Assembly (NCBI RefSeq): GCF_025024155.1
Contig: NW_026251745.1
Location: 1 to 64,000 of the forward strand
Origin: Gamsiella multidivaricata
Taxonomy: Eukaryota > Mortierellomycota > Mortierellomycetes > Mortierellales > Mortierellaceae
Direction: 5' to 3'
DNA: 64,000 nucleotides
A program made the translations under genes and the position numbers. Shown piece after piece: positions 59,048 to 64,000 of the stretch. A model generated the notes under the pieces. It was not told the origin of the DNA and made no database searches. It saw only the letters and a list, made by a program, of their open reading frames with translations. The first letter of the stretch is position 1. Every line of letters begins with the position of its first letter.

Positions 59048-61539
59048 ATGCCCTCCAATATGACATCCTCCAACACTCCTGACCACGTCGACGTCCCCGT
59101 CCTCATCTCCGGCGCTGGGCCTGCAGGCCTCTTTGCTGCAATCCTGCTCACGAAGCTCAACGTCCCCTGCCGTATCATCGAACGCCAACTCGAAGTCTCG
59201 CCGCTCTCCAAGGCCCTTGTCATCCATGCGCGCACCATGGAGATCTTTGCCATCACCGGTATCCTCAACAGCTTCCTCGATCGCGGCCAGCGTCTCACGG
59301 ACTTTCATGCCTACATCGGCTCCAAGTTAACTGCAGTCCTGCCCGCCCTCTCCAACAAGGAGTCCCATTACAGCTTTGGTCTGTTTCTGGAACAGCTCCA
59401 TACGACCGCGACCTTGACAGAGGAGCTTGAGGCCTTGGGTATTAAGGTCGACCGTGGTTGGGAGCTCATGGATACGAAGGTCGTTGAGGAGGGTGGGAAA
59501 TCTTGGGTCGAGACTATGATTCGACGGGCGATCGTCGGGACGAACGTGCGACGGACAGAGAGTAAGGTCCTGGGTGTAGTCGAGGAGGATCCTGAGGAGG
59601 AGGGCAAACGATATGAGACACAGGTCGTGAAGTCCGAATACATGATCGCGACAGATGGCGGCAAGTCTGTGGTGCGACACAAACTGAACATTGGGTTCCC
59701 TGGACGGACTCTGGACAACAACATGATTCTTTATGATGGTCATATCGAATCGGATCTTCCATTAAACGACCATATCTCGTAAGTAGAGTAGAGCAACAGA
59801 CTGGACATGTCTATATGATTGAGAAAAGTATTTTAACATGTATCTTTTTAAATAACATCTGCATCGCTGTATAGGGTCATTCAAGGAGCCAACAACCACA
59901 CCATGTTCGTGTTCCCGTTGCACAATGGTCAAGTTCGAATCATGGTCGACAACGGCACCTTGACTCCCGAACAGCATGCGGCCCTCAAGCCCGAGGACTT
60001 GACACTGGAGAAGTTTGAGGCACTCGCAGCTGCATGCGTTGCACCAGCAAAGTTCAAGTGTTTGGACTCGACCTGGCTGACTTACTATCGAGTTAATGAG
60101 AGACGTGCGGAACATTTTACATACAAAAACAGGATATTTTTGGCGGGCGATGCCTCCCATGTGCATTCTCCTGCAGGCGGTCAAGGTAAGGAATTTTGTT
60201 TTTGCCCAAAACGATGAATGCACTTATTTAGGGAGTGATGATACTAATACTCAGTCACAACCTTTTCTTTAGGGATGAACACTGGATTGCAGGATTCGTT
60301 CAATTTGACATGGAAGTTAGCTCTTGTTCTTCATGGCATTGCTCCGGAGAATATCATGGACACATATGAGGCCGAGAGAAAGGTACAGTCATGTCATCTT
60401 GTTTCTGTCGCCGATGAAAAAACAAAACAAAACAATAGAGGTCGCGACAATTCCCTGACACAGAACATTCTTTTTTCTGTAATGCCGCGCTTAGCCTGTG
60501 GCGGATGGTATTATCAAATTATCGGCAAGACTTCTCGAAGTCGGTCTGGCCCAGGACTTCGTCAGAAGAACGCTGAAGAAGATCGCCTTCACTATCGGAC
60601 CATACATCCTCCCGTACATTCCTGGCACTAATCCCGTCAACATGGTAAGGAGCCACAATGGAGTATTATACACCGTACGAGTTCATCTATATGGATCTCT
60701 TTTTTGACTATATCTCCCTGATCTATCAAACATGACAGCTTGCGATCCGATACCATGAAAATGCTATCAATCAACGATCCAAGTCGCAGGCTAGTGTTGA
60801 CGAGGACTTCCAGGTCGGACAGCGAGCACGCGACGGTTGCCTCCGAGTGATCAGCAAGCAGGACATGGGCCTGCCTGCATCGGAAGGCGAGTCAGTTCGT
60901 TTGCACGAGTTGTTGGTTGGTCCCGGCATCTTCCACGTCATCGTTTTCGCGTCGGACATGCTTCCCTCCATCGCCAACGGACAGCCAACTGCAAAATCAA
61001 CGATCAAGGGTGTCGAGACAATGGATGCCTATGAATTGGCCAAGGAAGTGAAACAGCATCTGAATTCTTGGAGATCCAGATGGGCTTACAAACCTGCTTC
61101 AAAGATCGCTGGACAAGGAGACCTCGTCCTTCCTGCATCCATTTCCGGTGGATCATCGACAACGACCTCGCCGAATGCGTCTTTGGCAGCCATCCCGCAC
61201 GCCAGAAACCCAAGTACCTTGTTCATGGTCCATGTGGTGGCCGCAGAGTCCTCGAGTACCAGCGGCGACAATACATCGATGGAGTTCAACCTGGATATCC
61301 TTACGGAGAACAAGGCTGGAGAGGGCAAGGTATATCTGGATCAGCAGGGGCTGCTGCACCAAAAGTATGGTGTTCTTGTGGAGCATGGCCCGGGCGCAAT
61401 CGTGGTCGTCAGACCAGATTCGCATATTGGGTACCGCGTGCTTGGAGCCAACAAGGCTGCGTGGGACGAGATTGACCTGTACTTGGAGTCAATCCTTGTC
61501 AAGCAGAAGAGCACAGATGAAATAGAGAATGATAAGTAA
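59048..61539 (+). CDS. FAD-dependent aromatic monooxygenase 2 (PheA/TfdB family)
   Basis: 700 aa, exons 59048..59778, 59875..60185, 60273..60382, 60495..60644, 60739..61539, all in phase. It has the same architecture as its upstream neighbour: GAGPAGLFAA near residue 22, ATDGGKSVVRHKLNIGFPGR, GDASHVHSPAGGQ, and a C-terminal thioredoxin-like domain with IVFASDM and GPGAIVVVRPDSHIGYR. It carries a Ser/Thr-rich insert in the C-terminal domain (after WRSRWAYK) that paralogue 1 lacks in this form. The second intron is after GGQ-G, 6 codons earlier than the matching intron of paralogue 1, and there is one additional intron (after EAERK). Substrate unknown. Confidence 0.93.
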
Positions 61540-63254
61540 AGAGGAAGTTGATCTTTACTCTTATAAGTTTACATTTATACTTAGACTCAGCCTAGCGCCT
61601 AAACATCCATTCGCAATTGGTTGTTGACCAAATAATAATAATAAAAGATAAGACTCGATCGTTATCTATTCTTCTGCAAACTATGCTAAACTATGTATCC
61701 GTAAACTGTCTTCGCGTAAAATTTCAACGCGTTTATTTCACAACCTTATACTAAGAGCATCCCTACTCCTGTGCTACAAATTTGTCCAATTGCACGCAAA
61801 CACACTAATATTTTCTTTGTCCCGTCAATCTTTTCTTTAGCTACCATCTCCACTTCATCATTATTCCGCCCGGTCTTCTTCAGCGGGGTGCGTGGAATTT
61901 AACGCGTTAGCAATCTATGACTAAACAAGGTTGCTTCACTCCAGGTCAGTCTTCCATGGAATGAACCTGTGAAAAAAAAAAAAGAAGTTTTCAGATGCAC
62001 CTCCGACATCATGCTAAAGGGTGCATTTTCGTTTCTCTGGACGTCAGTATTTAAGATGGCAGATGCGGACGATCGCGCGCTGCAAAAACTACAAAAAAAA
62101 ATTCTTTTCCGTTTGAAAAGAAAAGAGACACCTGTTCCACACGCGACGTGTTATTCATCCTTGGCAAAACTCGTTTTGTATGACAGCGAGGGCCCAGACA
62201 CTATGGTACAAACGGCCGGTACAGGCGCAAGAGACCTAGGTATGATGTGGAATAGCATCAGCCAAGCACAAGCAATTAAAAAATAGCATGCAAGATTTGC
62301 TCCGCAGTTGAAAAAAAAACGTGGGCATTCAAATCTACTTGCAAAATAGGATATTTTTTCTTCTGTCGTTCCGCCTCGAGGGAGGAAGGGAGGGATCAAA
62401 TAGCTCTGGTCGCATAATTGTGGACACAAGATCAATAGGATTACAGTACTAGGACAGCGTACGAACGCCGAGACTAGGGGATGCATATGTTTTTGTGCTC
62501 ATTATGTTCATACTGTCAAGAAAGAGGAGGGTGCTAATGGCTCTTCGGCTTTAATGTTGTGCCGAAATAGCCACAATAAGCAGCATGCAGTAGGATGTTG
62601 GCATAACAAGGAAGGGGCTCAGTAGGAAGGAGAATGGCTGTCATGCTTGAAAAGGGAATTTTTTTTGCATGTTGCAACACTTTCATCTCCATCAAACACG
62701 ATGAGGTTAAGAGAGACAAGGTTTATTTGAATTGAATACTCGTCATGTTTGTTTTGTCCTAGGAAAACAACGCGTAAACATCATCAAGCAACCCATTTTT
62801 GTCCTATTTTCGTCCCTCCCAAGGGTGGAGGACATGTCTTGGCTTGGAAGAAGCGCGGTCAGTCATGACCCTGCGCAGTGCCCTTTTCGCAATTTTATTT
62901 TCTGTGCTGCAATGCAGTGACGCTCAAAATGTCAAGAATGCAGGGCTGCCTGGTCAAACACCTATGTGAGATAGAGAGGGAGGGAAAAAAAAAAGGAGGG
63001 AGGACGTATATAAAGCCCACCGACTTTTACCTTGTTTGCTCTCCATCATGGACTTCCCCAAGCATTAAACGCCTCTTAGCACACTCAGCAATACTCACTG
63101 GCACCTCTATACCTCTATAGCATAGACAAACAAATTATCATCGAACATTGTACACCACACAGTAGCCAGCCAATATCATCATCAACGACATACAATCAGC
63201 TACTCATTTTCACTCTCACACACGCAAAAGAGAAATTCAAGACATTTTGAGTAC
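61540..63254. other. 1.7-kb intergenic region before monooxygenase 3
   Basis: AT-rich, with A-runs at 61972-61983 and 62091-62100. No supported gene; the frame at 62014-62286 lacks any family signal. Confidence 0.5.
63007..63015 (+). promoter_or_regulatory. TATA box of monooxygenase 3
   Basis: tatataaag lies about 240 bp before the ATG at 63255. Confidence 0.55.
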
Positions 63255-64000
63255 ATGATGGCCACAACAGCATCCTCTGGCTCCACCACGTCATCCTCCT
63301 CGACACACTCGGCCATCTCCACTGTCCCTGTTCTGATCGCTGGCGGTGGCCCCGTCGGACTATTCGAGGCCTACCTGCTCACAAAACTCGGTATCCAAGT
63401 CCGCATCATCGAGCGCGAGATGGCCATATCGCCTCTCTCCAAGGCCCTGGGCCTCCAAGCTCGCTCCATGGAGATCTTCCAAATGGCGGGCATTGTCGAC
63501 AAGTTTCTGGAACGTGGGACTAAACTGAAGGACTTCAACATCTACATCGGCAACAGGAAAGCGGCCACGATCCCGGTCATGGGCGTAAGCGCCGCAGATA
63601 CACAATATGGGTTTGGCCTGTTCTTGGAGCAGGCAAAGACCTCGGAGATCCTGGTCGAAGAGCTGGAAAAGATGGGTGTCAAGGTCGACCATGGATGGGA
63701 GCTCCTGGATACCAAGGTTGTTGAGGAGAGCGAGGAGGAAGGTATTCAGGAGGCAAGTGTTGGAGAGAAAAGGAGTCACAAGCAGGCGTACGTCGAGACG
63801 ATCATCCGGAGGGCACTCTCTGGCGATAACACCACTGTGGATGAGAAGAAGGTGCTGGGGGATGTGGACCTGCTGACGGAGCAGACTGACAAGGTATACG
63901 AGACGCAGGTGATTAGGTCAGAGTACCTGGTCGCTGCTGATGGAGGGCGCTCGACCGTGCGACACAAGCTCAACATCGGGTTCCCAGGACGCACCTTGAC
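63255..64000 (+). CDS. FAD-dependent aromatic monooxygenase 3 (partial, runs off right edge)
   Basis: The first 248 codons of a third paralogue, still in its first exon at the window end. It starts MMATTASSGSTTSSSSTHS (low-complexity leader), then the FAD fold VPVLIAGGGPVGLFEAYLLT and IEREMAISPLSKALGLQAR, then AADGGRSTVRHKLNIGFPGR. Compared with paralogues 1 and 2 it has a Ser/Thr N-terminal extension and a short insert of about a dozen residues before YVETIIRRAL. Same strand as, and about 1.7 kb behind, paralogue 2. Confidence 0.92.
   Translation, partial: MMATTASSGSTTSSSSTHSAISTVPVLIAGGGPVGLFEAYLLTKLGIQVRIIEREMAISPLSKALGLQARSMEIFQMAGIVDKFLERGTKLKDFNIYIGNRKAATIPVMGVSAADTQYGFGLFLEQAKTSEILVEELEKMGVKVDHGWELLDTKVVEESEEEGIQEASVGEKRSHKQAYVETIIRRALSGDNTTVDEKKVLGDVDLLTEQTDKVYETQVIRSEYLVAADGGRSTVRHKLNIGFPGRTL

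Noticed and set aside
62014..62286. About 90-aa plus-strand frame starting MLKGAFSFLW
   Set aside because: Lies between poly-A runs, has no orthologue-like motif and no promoter; too short to support.

Overview
The window reads as nuclear DNA of a filamentous fungus. Coding regions are broken by short spliceosomal introns (GTAAG/GTATG donors, TAG/CAG acceptors), upstream regions are pyrimidine-rich in the sense direction, and the genes include DBP3, a fungal Hsp70-like protein, CsbD-like, Ste12/Msn2-style C2H2 fingers and PheA/TfdB-type monooxygenases. The style fits an early-diverging lineage such as Mortierella. That placement is inference; no rRNA or other marker is present. All gene models were spliced by eye, and the reading phase was checked across each junction.

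Left part (1-16.5 kb): the 5' two-thirds of an A1 aspartic protease (minus strand, running off the left edge); 2.9 kb without a clear gene; a single-exon protein with a central hydrophobic hairpin between long helices (possible ClyA/HBL-like fold, uncertain); a Myb/SANT-like protein; a 0.5-0.8 kb foldback element; then a stress and protein-quality group: CsbD-like, an Hsp70-like protein with a Q/Y-rich N-terminus, the DEAD-box helicase DBP3 and a DNAJB6-like J-protein.

Middle (16.9-52.2 kb): a palindromic gene order. A two-block C2H2 factor (minus), a predicted pseudokinase-ankyrin protein (minus) and a seven-helix membrane protein with a very long tail (minus) lie left of a small phytanoyl-CoA dioxygenase-family gene. 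A paralogous seven-helix protein (plus) and a paralogous C2H2 factor (plus) lie to its right. Conserved intron positions and motifs outside the domains support an old inverted segmental duplication. The seven-helix proteins could be signalling receptors and the pseudokinase a scaffold, but nothing in the sequence links them to the factors functionally.

Right part (53-64 kb): a small His-rich coiled-coil protein, a broken zinc alcohol dehydrogenase, and a tandem array of three FAD-dependent aromatic monooxygenases (two complete, one running off the right edge). This looks like an expanding catabolic or detoxification locus.

No tRNA, rRNA, CRISPR array or autonomous transposon was recognised. 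Long gene-free stretches (notably 19.9-24.0 and 26.5-31.9 kb) hold only low-complexity sequence and chance ORFs.
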